From: Bacillus sp. MUM 116
Lineage (GTDB): Bacteria > Bacillota > Bacilli > Bacillales > Cytobacillaceae
Direction of reading: 5' to 3'
Length of the DNA stretch: 60,503 nt
Assembly (NCBI RefSeq): GCF_001866655.1
Contig: NZ_MLYR01000014.1
Span: 1 to 60,503, forward strand
A program made the position numbers and the translations under genes. This document shows positions 34,736 through 44,007 of the stretch, piece by piece. The notes beneath the pieces are model-generated. The model saw nothing but the letters and a program-made list of their open reading frames with translations. It had not been told where the DNA came from and did no database searches. The first letter of the stretch is position 1; every line of letters begins with the position of its first letter.

Positions 34736-36094
34736 ATGGTAAATCAAGTAGAAACAAAAACTCTCTCGCAAAAAGATCGTGATCACTTATGGCATGCTAT
34801 GTATCGTTATAATGAAAACGCTACTCCCACTCTCGCAGTTTCAGGTGAAGGATCATGGTTTACCGACGTAGAGGGTAATAAATTTCTCGATGGTGTTTCA
34901 GGTTTATGGTGTTTGAATCTCGGACATGGCCGTAAAGAAATCGCCCAAGCTGGATATGAGCAAATGGTCAATTTATCCTATTTCCCTCTGACTCTTAGCC
35001 ATATTCCAGCGATCGAATTATCTGCCAAAATCAGTGAGCTTTTAGGTGGAGAATATACAACCTTCTTTTCTAACAGTGGCTCTGAGGCAAATGAAACCGC
35101 ATTCAAAATTGCCCGTCAGTATCATGCACAAAACGGTAATCCTGGAAAATACAAATTCATTTCTCGATACCGGGCTTACCATGGATCGACAATGGGTGCG
35201 ATGAGCGCGACCGCTCAGGCCAATCGCAGAGTAAAATATGATCCTGCTGCGCCTGGTTTCCTTCATGTTCCACCACCATATAGTTACCGAAATCCTTTTG
35301 GGGAAAATGTTCCAGAATGCGATCGCTTAGCTGCTGACTATATTGAAACGGTCATTAATTGGGAAGGACCCGAAACCGTGGCTGCAGTAATCATGGAACC
35401 TTTTATCTCCGGCGGTGGTGTCATTATCCCATCCCAAGAATATTTAGCACGTGTGGCTGAAATTTGCCAAAAACACGATGTACTTCTCATTATAGATGAA
35501 GTCGTATCCGGATTTGGAAGAACGGGTAAGATGTTTGGCTTCATGCATTCAAATGGCGTTCAACCGGATATCATTACGATGGCAAAAGGCTTGACCAGCG
35601 GCTACCTGCCATTGGGAGCAACAGCGGTTAGTTCCAGAATCTACGAAAAATTCAAAGAAAACGGCGCCATGAACCACCTCAGACACATCTCCACTTACGG
35701 CGGACATCCAGCTTCCTGTGCAGTTGCATTGAAAAATATCGAAATCATTGAAAATGAGGGGATTGTTGAACGCGTCGAACAATTAAGCCAATCGATTCTT
35801 AGCGAACTCTATGAATTAAAATCTTTGCAAAAGGTCGGTGATGTTCGAGGAGTTGGTTTCTTGTTCGGTATTGAATTAGTAGAAGATAAGCAGTCAAAAA
35901 CTCCTGTATCTGATCAATTAATAGGCAATATTATCAGTGCTTGCAAAGAGAAAGGACTAATTATTGGACGCAACGGTGATACGGTTCCTGGTTATAACAA
36001 TGTTCTGATCATTGCTCCACCTCTCTCTTCTACTGAATCGGACTTACATTTTGTTGTAGATACTGTAAGTGAGGTATTGCATAAATTCTGTTGA
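34736..36094 (+). CDS. tpa: Taurine:pyruvate aminotransferase (class III PLP enzyme)
   Basis: 452 residues of the class III (omega) aminotransferase family. The PLP-binding lysine lies in TMAKGLTSGYLPLGA, the cofactor-binding glycine/serine turn in NSGSEANETAFKIAR and the aspartate in LLIIDEVVSGFGRTG. The sequence alone would allow beta-alanine or other amine substrates. The link to xsc and ald makes taurine:pyruvate aminotransferase (taurine plus pyruvate to sulfoacetaldehyde plus alanine) the best call. AGGAGGT precedes the ATG, and it follows ald by 38 bases. Confidence 0.88.
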   Translation: MVNQVETKTLSQKDRDHLWHAMYRYNENATPTLAVSGEGSWFTDVEGNKFLDGVSGLWCLNLGHGRKEIAQAGYEQMVNLSYFPLTLSHIPAIELSAKISELLGGEYTTFFSNSGSEANETAFKIARQYHAQNGNPGKYKFISRYRAYHGSTMGAMSATAQANRRVKYDPAAPGFLHVPPPYSYRNPFGENVPECDRLAADYIETVINWEGPETVAAVIMEPFISGGGVIIPSQEYLARVAEICQKHDVLLIIDEVVSGFGRTGKMFGFMHSNGVQPDIITMAKGLTSGYLPLGATAVSSRIYEKFKENGAMNHLRHISTYGGHPASCAVALKNIEIIENEGIVERVEQLSQSILSELYELKSLQKVGDVRGVGFLFGIELVEDKQSKTPVSDQLIGNIISACKEKGLIIGRNGDTVPGYNNVLIIAPPLSSTESDLHFVVDTVSEVLHKFC

Positions 36095-36312
36095 TTTTTA
36101 TAAAAAGGAAAACTCTAATGGGCTGGAGGGCATAATCTTGTCTCCTTCTAATAAAATTCCGCCTGTCCACCCATTGGACATTTTAAAGCCCTTAAATGTA
36201 ACCCCTGTCTGACCCATAACATCAATAGAATACTAGAATTTTCATCTTAAGGATTAACACTAGATTTCCGCACCTTTTATGACCGAGAAAAAAAGGAGGA
36301 CACTATCCATTT

Positions 36313-37731
36313 ATGGAAAATGAAAATGTCTCGAATCATCATTCTGATGGGCTGAATCGAAGTTTGTCCAATCGTCAAATTCAAATGTTAGCTATTGGCG
36401 GCGTTATAGGGGTTGGTCTTTTCTATGGGGCTGCTACATCGGTAAAATTGGCCGGACCAGGAGTATTATTGGACTTCGTACTTTGTGGCATTCTTGCTGC
36501 CATTGTCATGCGCGCTCTTGGAGAAATGACAGTGGAAAATCCGGTTGCAGGTTCCTTCAGCCAATATGCTGGTGAATTTTTAGGACCGCAAATGGGCTTT
36601 CTAACATCTGGAATGTGGTGGTTTTATTGGGTTGCTACCGTAATGTCAGAACTAGCTGCGATTGGTATTTTGGTTCAATATTGGTACCCATCCTTTCCTG
36701 CATGGCTTCCTGGTCTCATTGCTTTACTCCTATTTACCTTTTCAAATTTGCTTGCCGTTAAAATTTTTGGAGAAATCGAATATTGGTTTGCTGTTTTAAA
36801 AATAATCGCTGTCCTAGCCTTTATGATATTTGGCGCCTTAATCATCCTGACCGGGATGTTCAACCATGGTCAAGCCATGGGGTTAACCAATCTTTGGATT
36901 AATGGCGGGTTTTTACCGCATGGCTGGTTTGGAGTATTGGCAGCTATTTCCCTCGTTGTACAAGCTTACAGCGGGATTGAAACCTTGGCTGTTGAAGCTG
37001 GGGAATCTCATAACCCAGGTACGACCATGCGCAAAGCGTTTAAAACCGTGACTGTTCGGATTTCCATCTTTTACATTGGTTCCATTCTCATCATGCTTTG
37101 TGCATTTCCATGGAGCTACTTAATTGCAAAAAATGTAAGCCCCTACGTTCTGCTTTTTGCAAAAATTGGGATTCCAGTAGCTGCCGGGCTAGTAAATCTT
37201 ATTATCATTTTATCTGGCCTTTCCTCCTGCAACACTGGACTATACGGAGGCAGCCGAATGCTATTCGGGATGGCCAGTAAAGGGTTATATTCTGCAAAAT
37301 TTACGAAACTGAATAAGAACCACGTGCCCCATGTGGCAGTTTGGGCTACAGCAGCGATGATTTCCTTTGGAATTATCATTACTTATCTGGCTCCGAATAA
37401 TGTTTATGTCTGGATCACCAGTGCGTCCGCCTTTGCTTCACTTTGGACATGGGGAGTTATATTAATCAGTGAATTAGCTTTCCGGCGGCGTTCTAAAAGG
37501 GAAAACAAAACACTAAAATATCCAATGCCATTTTGGCCAACTCTTCCAATCATAGGATTATTTATGCTTGCTGTGGCCTTAATTGCGATTGCCACCTCTC
37601 CTTTAACTAAAATTTCGGTCTATGGAGGAATCGCCTGGTTAGTTCTCCTTTGGTTATACTATAAAATCAAAATGAAACAAAATACCAAATTTGTAGAATT
37701 GAATCAAATTCAGGTCAATGAAGATAATTAA
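36313..37731 (+). CDS. APC-family amino acid permease, candidate taurine importer
   Basis: 472 residues, about 12 membrane helices, amino-acid transporter (AAT) signature from MLAIGGVIGVGLFYGAATSV and the EMTVENPVAGSFSQYA motif. It resembles GABA and aromatic amino acid permeases of Bacillus. Taurine is a beta-amino sulfonate similar in shape to GABA and beta-alanine, and no TauABC transporter is present, so this permease is the likely uptake route. That is inferred from position. AAAAGGAGG lies about 12 bases before the ATG, rather far. Confidence 0.82.
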   Translation: MENENVSNHHSDGLNRSLSNRQIQMLAIGGVIGVGLFYGAATSVKLAGPGVLLDFVLCGILAAIVMRALGEMTVENPVAGSFSQYAGEFLGPQMGFLTSGMWWFYWVATVMSELAAIGILVQYWYPSFPAWLPGLIALLLFTFSNLLAVKIFGEIEYWFAVLKIIAVLAFMIFGALIILTGMFNHGQAMGLTNLWINGGFLPHGWFGVLAAISLVVQAYSGIETLAVEAGESHNPGTTMRKAFKTVTVRISIFYIGSILIMLCAFPWSYLIAKNVSPYVLLFAKIGIPVAAGLVNLIIILSGLSSCNTGLYGGSRMLFGMASKGLYSAKFTKLNKNHVPHVAVWATAAMISFGIIITYLAPNNVYVWITSASAFASLWTWGVILISELAFRRRSKRENKTLKYPMPFWPTLPIIGLFMLAVALIAIATSPLTKISVYGGIAWLVLLWLYYKIKMKQNTKFVELNQIQVNEDN

Positions 37732-37848
37732 TCTGAATAACATATCTTAAAATTACACAATGAGGAAGTCAATTATGCTTGCTAAAGCGGGATAATGGAC
37801 TCCTCTTTTCGTTCTATGACTCTGTTTATGTAGGAGACTTCGATTTCA

Positions 37849-38445
37849 ATGAAGGATATAATAAAAATCATATTCGGGAATATCTTCATCACGATTTCAT
37901 ATGCCTATTTGATTGTTCCTTATAAAATCATTAATGGCGGCGTTACAAGTTCAGCATTAATTTTACATGTTGTAACAGGGATGAATATTGCCGTGCTTGC
38001 AAATATTGTGACAATCCTATTACTACTATTATGTTTTGTTTTCCTTGGGAAGGAGTATTTATTCAAATCTATTTTAAGCAGCTGTTGTTATATGTTATTT
38101 TTTAATTTCTTTTACGCATTCAAAATAAGTGTCCATTTAAATATAATTGCTATCATTATCATCGCATCAGTCCTATTATCAATAGGGTATTATCTATGTA
38201 TAACAGCTAATGCATCGACAGTCGGATATGATGTCATAGCACTGATTTTACATCACAAAAATAAAAAAATTGAGATAGCTGTTGCCATTCGGTGTATTAA
38301 TCTGATTATCCTATTCATTGGCTTATCCGTTTACGGGCTCACTTCCATTATCAGCGGAATTGTATTTACTTTTGTCTACTCCTATATATTAGGAAAATTA
38401 TTGTCTTGGAACCCATGGAATAGGTCCCTATCACATTCCGTGTAA
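37849..38445 (+). CDS. YitT/YczE-like membrane protein
   Basis: 198 residues with five or six hydrophobic helices, the first part (GNIFITISYAYLIVPYKIIN then GGVTSSALI) matching the membrane half of YitT/DUF161 proteins; the soluble C-terminal DUF2179 domain is absent. Function of the family is unknown. In this position it could export sulfite or assist transport, but this is a guess. TAGGAG lies about 12 bases before the ATG, and a hairpin at 38477 ends the unit. Confidence 0.7.
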   Translation: MKDIIKIIFGNIFITISYAYLIVPYKIINGGVTSSALILHVVTGMNIAVLANIVTILLLLLCFVFLGKEYLFKSILSSCCYMLFFNFFYAFKISVHLNIIAIIIIASVLLSIGYYLCITANASTVGYDVIALILHHKNKKIEIAVAIRCINLIILFIGLSVYGLTSIISGIVFTFVYSYILGKLLSWNPWNRSLSHSV

Positions 38446-38476
38446 CCTTGTTTCGCAATAAAGGATATTAACACAG

Positions 38477-38513
38477 AAGGGTTCAAGATTCCTTTACAGA
38501 TTCTCGAACCCTT
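38477..38513. terminator. Terminator between the YitT-like gene and the sigma-54 activator gene
   Basis: AAGGGTTC and GAACCCTT form the stem with a further AGA/TCT extension, followed by TGCTTATTTTC. The flanking genes converge here. Confidence 0.7.
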
Positions 38514-38550
38514 GCTTATTTTCTCGACATAAAAGAAAGTATATAATCTT

Positions 38551-40413
38551 CTAAATCGTTTTTAACATATTTTCTATCTTTTTTAACTCAGTTTCAATAT
38601 AAGTTCTTCTATGGTCAAACCCAATAATGGCCAAAACCTTTCCGTAATGATCCGTTAAGGGTGCAAAACTTGTTTTCCATTCTCCATATATATCTTCATA
38701 TAAAGGGGTTACTCCTGCTTTTCCATTCATCGCCTCAAACGCTACTTCCATCATTTCAGGTGGACCATCATATAAGTTTCCAGGCGGAATCACGAAATCT
38801 TCATCGGCTACAATATTCAACAGTTTGTTATTATCTACTGCCTTAAAAATATAGACCCATTCAATGATTCCTTCTTGTTCCCGTATTTGGGTTAATTTTT
38901 TCTGAACCTTTTGAAAAGTCGGATTGGATGGTGAAACATGCTGATTCACTAATTCAGAGATATCTTCCGGATGAATGACAGCAGATGTAACGATAGCCAT
39001 TGATCGTAATTGTTTATTTAGATGTTGTTCCAGTATGCTTCTTTTATTGGAAGGAGAAAGACTTTCTTGTTGGATTTTCTCACGAATTTTTTTATATTTT
39101 CTACTCATCGTAGGTTGACTAATATCGAGTACTTTTGCAGCAAGTTTAACCGATTTAAATTTATCCATGGCCAATGTAATTAACTGTTCTTCAATCATAT
39201 CAACTGCTTCTTGCAGCGGCAAAATGTGCTGGATAACAGGAGGTTCCTTTATAGAAGGCTTTTTCCATGGAATGTAATTGTAAACTAAGCTAGAGTCCAC
39301 GTTCATTTCTCTACTCGTTACAACGATTCGTTCAATCGTATTCTCTAATTGCCGAACATTTCCTGGCCAATCGTAAATACACAATAAATCAATCGTATCT
39401 GGTAAAATATTGATGTTTCTATTATATAAAGTATTATACTTATCTATAAAATGATAGATTAAATAAGGGATCTCTTCTATTCTTTCCCTTAAAGGCGGGA
39501 TTTCAATAGGTACTACATTTAAACGATAATATAAGTCTTCTCTAAATCGACCATCTCTGACCATTTTTTCTAATGATTGATTTGTTGCAGCAATAATTTG
39601 GACGTCAATCTGAATCGATTTTGAACTTCCTAAAGGAGTGACTTCTTTTTCCTGTAAAATTCGAAGTAACTTCACTTGCAAATTCAGTGGCATTTCTGCA
39701 ATTTCATCGAGGAAAATAATCCCTTCATTTGCTAGTTCAAATTTTCCGGGTGCACCATTTTTGTTTGCTCCACTAAATGCCCCGCCAACATAACCAAATA
39801 ATTCACTTTCTAATAAATTTTCCGGAATGGCACCACAGTTAACGGCAACAAAAGGTTTAGAACTTCTATTTCCCAATTGATGTATGGTTTTCGCAATCAT
39901 TTCTTTTCCTACACCGGATTCCCCTAATAGAAGAACGGTTGTTGAAACTTTTGAAACCATCTCGATTGTGTTTAGTACATCTTTCATTTTTTGACTATGG
40001 ACGACAATTGAAGGAGTGTGGTTTGTTTCCTGACATTCGGTTATTTCTGTTGATTCCATTACATTTTCGGAAATACTTTTTAATCCCCAAATCATAAATT
40101 CTTCATTATTGCCATTTGATGCAAACACGGTTATTAGAATAGTGCTGCCATTCCAAGCCTTTAATTGAAGAGAATATACCTCTCTATTTAATAATGGTAA
40201 AATGGAATCTCCGAAGCATGAAATTTCCTCTAGTTCTGTAAGCATTCTTCCCTTAAGTGAGGCAGTGCTTGTTGACCAAAAGTTTTTCAATCTTCCATTT
40301 CGATATAAAATCGTTCCCTGCAAATTCGTTACAATAATTTCATCGTAAATAGATAGAATACTCGATTGATAGGCTTGAAGCAGTTGTTCATTCGATAAAT
40401 TGTTGGACCCCAC
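38551..40413 (-). CDS. Sigma-54-dependent activator with N-terminal PAS and C-terminal sensor-like domain
   Basis: 620 residues: PAS-like domain (about 10-110), AAA+ domain with Walker A GESGVGKE (about 164), the sigma-54 contact loop as GAFSGA (about 211, Ser for the usual Thr), Walker B FLDEIAE, and a TyrR/Fis-type helix-turn-helix (VKLAAKVLDISQPTMSRKYK, about 421). Unusually, about 165 residues follow the HTH and include GEWKTSFAPLTDHYGKVLAI, similar to Cache/PDC ligand-binding domains. The GTG start follows AAGGGAG. It is divergent from the first target unit and probably binds the TTCAA-N2-TTGAA sites upstream of three sigma-54 promoters. Confidence 0.88.
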   Translation of the reverse strand: MGSNNLSNEQLLQAYQSSILSIYDEIIVTNLQGTILYRNGRLKNFWSTSTASLKGRMLTELEEISCFGDSILPLLNREVYSLQLKAWNGSTILITVFASNGNNEEFMIWGLKSISENVMESTEITECQETNHTPSIVVHSQKMKDVLNTIEMVSKVSTTVLLLGESGVGKEMIAKTIHQLGNRSSKPFVAVNCGAIPENLLESELFGYVGGAFSGANKNGAPGKFELANEGIIFLDEIAEMPLNLQVKLLRILQEKEVTPLGSSKSIQIDVQIIAATNQSLEKMVRDGRFREDLYYRLNVVPIEIPPLRERIEEIPYLIYHFIDKYNTLYNRNINILPDTIDLLCIYDWPGNVRQLENTIERIVVTSREMNVDSSLVYNYIPWKKPSIKEPPVIQHILPLQEAVDMIEEQLITLAMDKFKSVKLAAKVLDISQPTMSRKYKKIREKIQQESLSPSNKRSILEQHLNKQLRSMAIVTSAVIHPEDISELVNQHVSPSNPTFQKVQKKLTQIREQEGIIEWVYIFKAVDNNKLLNIVADEDFVIPPGNLYDGPPEMMEVAFEAMNGKAGVTPLYEDIYGEWKTSFAPLTDHYGKVLAIIGFDHRRTYIETELKKIENMLKTI

Positions 40414-40486
40414 CTATTTAGCACTCCCTTATATAAAGTTAAATAATTTGAGTATTTAGTGAATTATTTCATATTTGATTAGAAAT

Positions 40487-40498
40487 TTCAATTTTGAA
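40487..40498. promoter_or_regulatory. Putative enhancer site 1 (TTCAA-TT-TTGAA)
   Basis: A perfect 5-2-5 inverted repeat 56 bases upstream of the -24 element of promoter 1. The flanking AAAT...ATTT extends the symmetry. Confidence 0.65.
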
Positions 40499-40553
40499 TT
40501 TGTAAAGTACAAAGAGATATGAATTTTTTAATATTTTGTGAACTTTTTGAACT

Positions 40554-40569
40554 TGGCATAAAAATTGCT
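40554..40569 (+). promoter_or_regulatory. Sigma-54 promoter 1 (TGGCATA-N4-TTGCT)
   Basis: GG at 40555 and GC at 40567 are separated by exactly ten bases, the invariant -24/-12 spacing. It lies about 40 bases before the start of the 67-residue membrane protein gene. Confidence 0.85.
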
Positions 40570-40609
40570 AATATTTATGTAAGCAAAGTTTTAGGAAGGA
40601 GGATATCAA

Positions 40610-40813
40610 TTGGGTAATAAAGATCAAATTAAAGAGAATATGAAATCAAATGACCCGTTCATTAAAGGAATGTATACGGATCTTTATAGCAGAATTAAAG
40701 ACTATGAAGAAACTCAATCCGTTATTGAGAAAATGAAATTTTCAGACGCAATTGGCTCAATTATTGTTGTAGGGATTATTGCGGTATTCTTGGCTTATGT
40801 TGTTATAAGCTAA
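40610..40813 (+). CDS. 67-residue single-helix membrane protein, partner of the NCS1 permease
   Basis: A charged amphipathic N-terminus of about 45 residues (MGNKDQIKENMKSNDPFIKG...) precedes one C-terminal membrane helix (about 46-66, IGSIIVVGIIAVFLAYVVIS). No family recognised. The TTG start follows AAGGAGGA by about seven bases. It is the first gene after sigma-54 promoter 1 and ends 25 bases before the permease gene. By analogy with other small proteins encoded ahead of permeases, it may be an accessory or regulatory subunit; this is inference. Confidence 0.75.
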   Translation: MGNKDQIKENMKSNDPFIKGMYTDLYSRIKDYEETQSVIEKMKFSDAIGSIIVVGIIAVFLAYVVIS

Positions 40814-40838
40814 TGAATCAGAGTCTAGGAGGTAAAGT

Positions 40839-42269
40839 ATGGGTAAAGAAAATTCATCTATTTCAAAGGATGTAGCCTTTGGGTTTCTTCCAGCATCAAA
40901 GAATGACCGTGTCTTTGGAATGTGGGATCTTATTTTAATCCAGGTTGGAATCGGAATTTCCTGTATCACTATCCTAACAGGTGCATATACGGGGTTGATT
41001 GTTAATGCACGCGAAGGTTTAGGAGCAATGCTTTTTGGTGAGGGGTTTCCAATTTTATTAATTGTGCCGATTACAATCTATTTTGCACGATATGGTATAG
41101 ATACATTTATTGGCTTTAGAAGTTCTTTCGGTTACTTAGGTGCAAAAATCTTTTATTTTGTTTTTGCAATCATAACACTTGGATATACCGCAGTTGCACT
41201 ATACATGGCAGGTGAGGCAATTGTTAAGATTTTAAGTTTTTCCAATTTTCCGTCCTTTCTTACATCAAGTACAACTGGGGTTCCACTTTTTGCTATTCTA
41301 TTATTTATGATTGCCTTCGTGGTAACGTTTAAAGGCCCATTAGCCATTCGTAAATTCAATTGGATTGGTGTACCTGCAATTGCCATATTATTAGTTGGCT
41401 TACTAATCCTTATTTTAGCAGGACAAGGTTTTAATAAAATTTTAACTCTAACCCCCGCTGAACCGTATGAAAACTTTTCACGGTCTTTTATGACAGCGCT
41501 TGAATTAAATGTTGGGTTAGGATTTTCATGGCTTCCCTATTTTGGTCAATATGCCCGTTTGGTAAAAAGTGAAAAAGCTGCCTATAAAGCAACCTTCTTC
41601 AGCTACGGTATCCTTGTAAATATTGCGGTTGTATTAGGTGCATTAACAACGTTAGTGGTAGGTACACAAAATCCGACACAATGGATGTTGACGATTGCTG
41701 GTACATGGTTTGGGTTACTAGGGCTTGTCCTGCTTACACTTGGTAATTTAACTGCAGCGATCTTTTTAATGTATTCTCAAGTCATTAGTTTAAAAACAAT
41801 ATTTCCAAAAAGTTCTTGGCTAGTCGCTATGTCAACAACGATCCCCACCATATTCCTAATATTAAGCTCAACATTTTATAATGCCTTTAACTCTTTTATA
41901 ACCGTCATAGCTTATATTATGTCAATTGCTGGCGGTATTGTTATTGCTGACTTTTTCTTTGTAAAAAAACAAAAAATTTCATTATACGATCTATACAATA
42001 CAAAAGGAAAGTACAGATATTGGCATGGAGTAAATCCTTCAGCTATAACAAGTATCATAATGGGAACCATTGTTTATTGGGGTCTATATAACCCGCTATT
42101 AGATCATGCTAGTGGATTATTCCAATATATTTCAGCTGGAATTCCTGCATATTTTGCTTCACTCATTACTTATTTTATTTCAGCTAAATATATCTTTGCA
42201 TACAGTGTCGATAAAGAAATAGGTAAAACGGTTGTTGAACCAGTACAAAAGCAAGTAGACATCGTATAG
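40839..42269 (+). CDS. NCS1-family (cytosine/purine-type) permease
   Basis: 476 residues with about 12 helices and the NCS1 features near the start (NDRVFGMWDLILIQVGIGIS) and in helix 6-8 (FSWLPYFGQYARLVKSEKAA). NCS1 carriers import nucleobases, hydantoins, thiamine precursors and some amines. Here the second gene of the first sigma-54 unit, so likely to import the substrate of the demethylase system or a related nitrogen compound. AGGAGGTAA precedes the ATG. The substrate cannot be read from the sequence. Confidence 0.85.
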   Translation: MGKENSSISKDVAFGFLPASKNDRVFGMWDLILIQVGIGISCITILTGAYTGLIVNAREGLGAMLFGEGFPILLIVPITIYFARYGIDTFIGFRSSFGYLGAKIFYFVFAIITLGYTAVALYMAGEAIVKILSFSNFPSFLTSSTTGVPLFAILLFMIAFVVTFKGPLAIRKFNWIGVPAIAILLVGLLILILAGQGFNKILTLTPAEPYENFSRSFMTALELNVGLGFSWLPYFGQYARLVKSEKAAYKATFFSYGILVNIAVVLGALTTLVVGTQNPTQWMLTIAGTWFGLLGLVLLTLGNLTAAIFLMYSQVISLKTIFPKSSWLVAMSTTIPTIFLILSSTFYNAFNSFITVIAYIMSIAGGIVIADFFFVKKQKISLYDLYNTKGKYRYWHGVNPSAITSIIMGTIVYWGLYNPLLDHASGLFQYISAGIPAYFASLITYFISAKYIFAYSVDKEIGKTVVEPVQKQVDIV

Positions 42270-42271
42270 AT

Positions 42272-42283
42272 TTCAATATTGAA
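42272..42283. promoter_or_regulatory. Putative enhancer site 2 (TTCAA-TA-TTGAA)
   Basis: Perfect inverted repeat three bases after the NCS1 permease stop and 84 bases upstream of the -24 element of promoter 2. Confidence 0.65.
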
Positions 42284-42366
42284 TAGAAATTTTATAAATG
42301 AAATATTCACAATATAAATTAAATTACGAAAACAGGAAATATAAAGCGATTAAGCGCTTCCAAAAT

Positions 42367-42382
42367 TGGCACGATTATTGCA
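42367..42382 (+). promoter_or_regulatory. Sigma-54 promoter 2 (TGGCACG-N4-TTGCA)
   Basis: A full match to the sigma-54 consensus: GG at 42368 and GC at 42380 with ten bases between. It lies 38 bases before the demethylase gene. Confidence 0.92.
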
Positions 42383-42419
42383 TTAATGTTTAGTAATAAA
42401 ATCAAAGGAGGCATTTATT

Positions 42420-43406
42420 ATGTACGAATCTACTAATCTCAACCTGTTTCCATACCCTTTTCATACAATTAAGGAAGGTACCAACTATCGGTATTCAAAT
42501 GACTTAAGAAAACTTGAAAAGGATCAAATGAATTGCATTAAAATTACACCTGAATATGAAAAACAAATCAAAAGAAAAAGAGAATTACTCAATGAACAAC
42601 CTGAAGTAAGGTTCCAATCCTATCCACATACAATGGAAATGCAATGGGAGGTAGCAGAAATGCTGATTGATATGGCGGTTGAAGCCCATCCGGAGCACTT
42701 TCAAGTAGAAAAGAACGGGAATCATTGGACTTTTCACAATTTAATCTTAAATGAAACGGAATCTTTTATTTTTGGTGATGCTTCAAGCATCGAGCTCGAG
42801 CCGCTTGATTTAATTGGCCGTCATTTCACTACTGATTTTGTATTAATGGTGGTGAGAGATGAAAATCTTTATTTGGAAGTTGCCCAGGAATCTTATGCAG
42901 CCTTATTCTCACCTCACTGGAATAAAGGGATGTCATTTGACGAAATTCACGGACCTGTACCATTTGTGTCACGCACAGGTGTACCTCTAGCTGAAAGAGT
43001 TCGTAATTTCTTAATCCGTAATGTTTTACCAGGTGAACCTTGGACAAGGATTAACTGGAATCTGATGGCGAACCGTTGGGATGTTAACTATGAAACATCT
43101 GATACTTGGGGACCAACACGCTTTTTAGTCACTCCAGAAAATGCTGGTGAACTAGTAAGACTTCGTGTAGAAGAACAATTTTTCTATCGTATGCCAAGAA
43201 GTAATGCTGTTTTATTCGTATTAAACACTCAATTCCTAGCGATGAAAGATTTGCCAATAAGACCAGAATGGCTAAAGCAGACCTACTCGATTTTGTCGGA
43301 TATTCCGAAGCCTATGGCTGATTATAAAGGATTTACACCATTTATTGAACCAACAGTAGAATATTTGAAAAACTTAGTTGAAAAAGTAAGTTTGCAAACT
43401 AACTAG
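42420..43406 (+). CDS. Heme-dependent oxidative N-demethylase-like subunit (DUF3445)
   Basis: 328 residues with the DUF3445/HODM signature: FPYPFHTIKEGTNYRYSNDL at the N-terminus, the RHFTTDFVLMVVRDENLYLE region, and FLVTPENAGELVRLRVEEQF then LPRS-like RMPRSNAVLF. Characterised relatives are subunits of dimethylamine monooxygenase-type enzymes, which use heme, O2 and electrons from NAD(P)H to remove an N-methyl group as formaldehyde. AAAGGAGG precedes the ATG. The next two genes supply a DmmA-like protein and a flavin/2Fe-2S reductase, giving a complete three-component set. The amine substrate is unknown. Confidence 0.88.
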   Translation: MYESTNLNLFPYPFHTIKEGTNYRYSNDLRKLEKDQMNCIKITPEYEKQIKRKRELLNEQPEVRFQSYPHTMEMQWEVAEMLIDMAVEAHPEHFQVEKNGNHWTFHNLILNETESFIFGDASSIELEPLDLIGRHFTTDFVLMVVRDENLYLEVAQESYAALFSPHWNKGMSFDEIHGPVPFVSRTGVPLAERVRNFLIRNVLPGEPWTRINWNLMANRWDVNYETSDTWGPTRFLVTPENAGELVRLRVEEQFFYRMPRSNAVLFVLNTQFLAMKDLPIRPEWLKQTYSILSDIPKPMADYKGFTPFIEPTVEYLKNLVEKVSLQTN

Positions 43407-43432
43407 GGTCTTAATGATTGGAGGTATGTAAA

Positions 43433-43951
43433 GTGGTATACAACAGTCCGGTATTATTCGATCAATCAGAAACTATTGTTGAAAAATTCACAGTAAGACA
43501 GGATAGAAGAAAATTGCTAATTATTTCTGCTGAACCAAAAGAAGCAGAAACCATCCAATCATTTATTTATGAAATAAATGGGCAAAAAGAATATGAACGA
43601 ATTGAATTGAATGATGAGTTCCAATTAAAGAATGTCATCGAAGTGTTAGAGCGTCAAAAAATGGGAACACAGCTTTATATTTCAGCTAAATGGGATGATG
43701 CCGTTACGATTTTCACAGCGGCAATTAGTGCTGGTTTTTCAGAAGATGAAATTCAAACGATTATTTCTGGCAAGAAGAAACGAAATGTTTATTGCATAAA
43801 ATGTTTTCATTTACAAGAAGTTGAGGCAGAAGAAACGGATACCATCTGTCATCATTGCCAAATCAGCTTAGAAATTGGTCCTTTCTTCTCGAAAGAGCGA
43901 AAAGGGTATATTGGATACCCTTACAACCCCGCCTTCGTACTATCAAAGTAA
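43433..43951 (+). CDS. DmmA-like subunit with C-terminal CxxC...CxxC motif
   Basis: About 172 residues. The N-terminal part is an alpha/beta domain (KLLIISAEPKEAETIQSF then MGTQLYISAKWDDAVTIFTA). The C-terminal 45 residues carry CIKC and CHHC, a likely metal site, followed by FFSKERKGYIGYPYNP. This layout matches the DmmA-like subunit of dimethylamine monooxygenase systems. The GTG at 43433 lies eight bases after GGAGG; the TTG upstream is part of that site. It follows the DUF3445 gene by 26 bases. Likely a structural or electron-transfer partner of the heme subunit. Confidence 0.8.
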   Translation: MVYNSPVLFDQSETIVEKFTVRQDRRKLLIISAEPKEAETIQSFIYEINGQKEYERIELNDEFQLKNVIEVLERQKMGTQLYISAKWDDAVTIFTAAISAGFSEDEIQTIISGKKKRNVYCIKCFHLQEVEAEETDTICHHCQISLEIGPFFSKERKGYIGYPYNPAFVLSK

Positions 43952-44007
43952 ATAATACATGAAGAATAATAAATAAGTTGACAGACATAACGATGGGAGT
44001 GAGGTTT

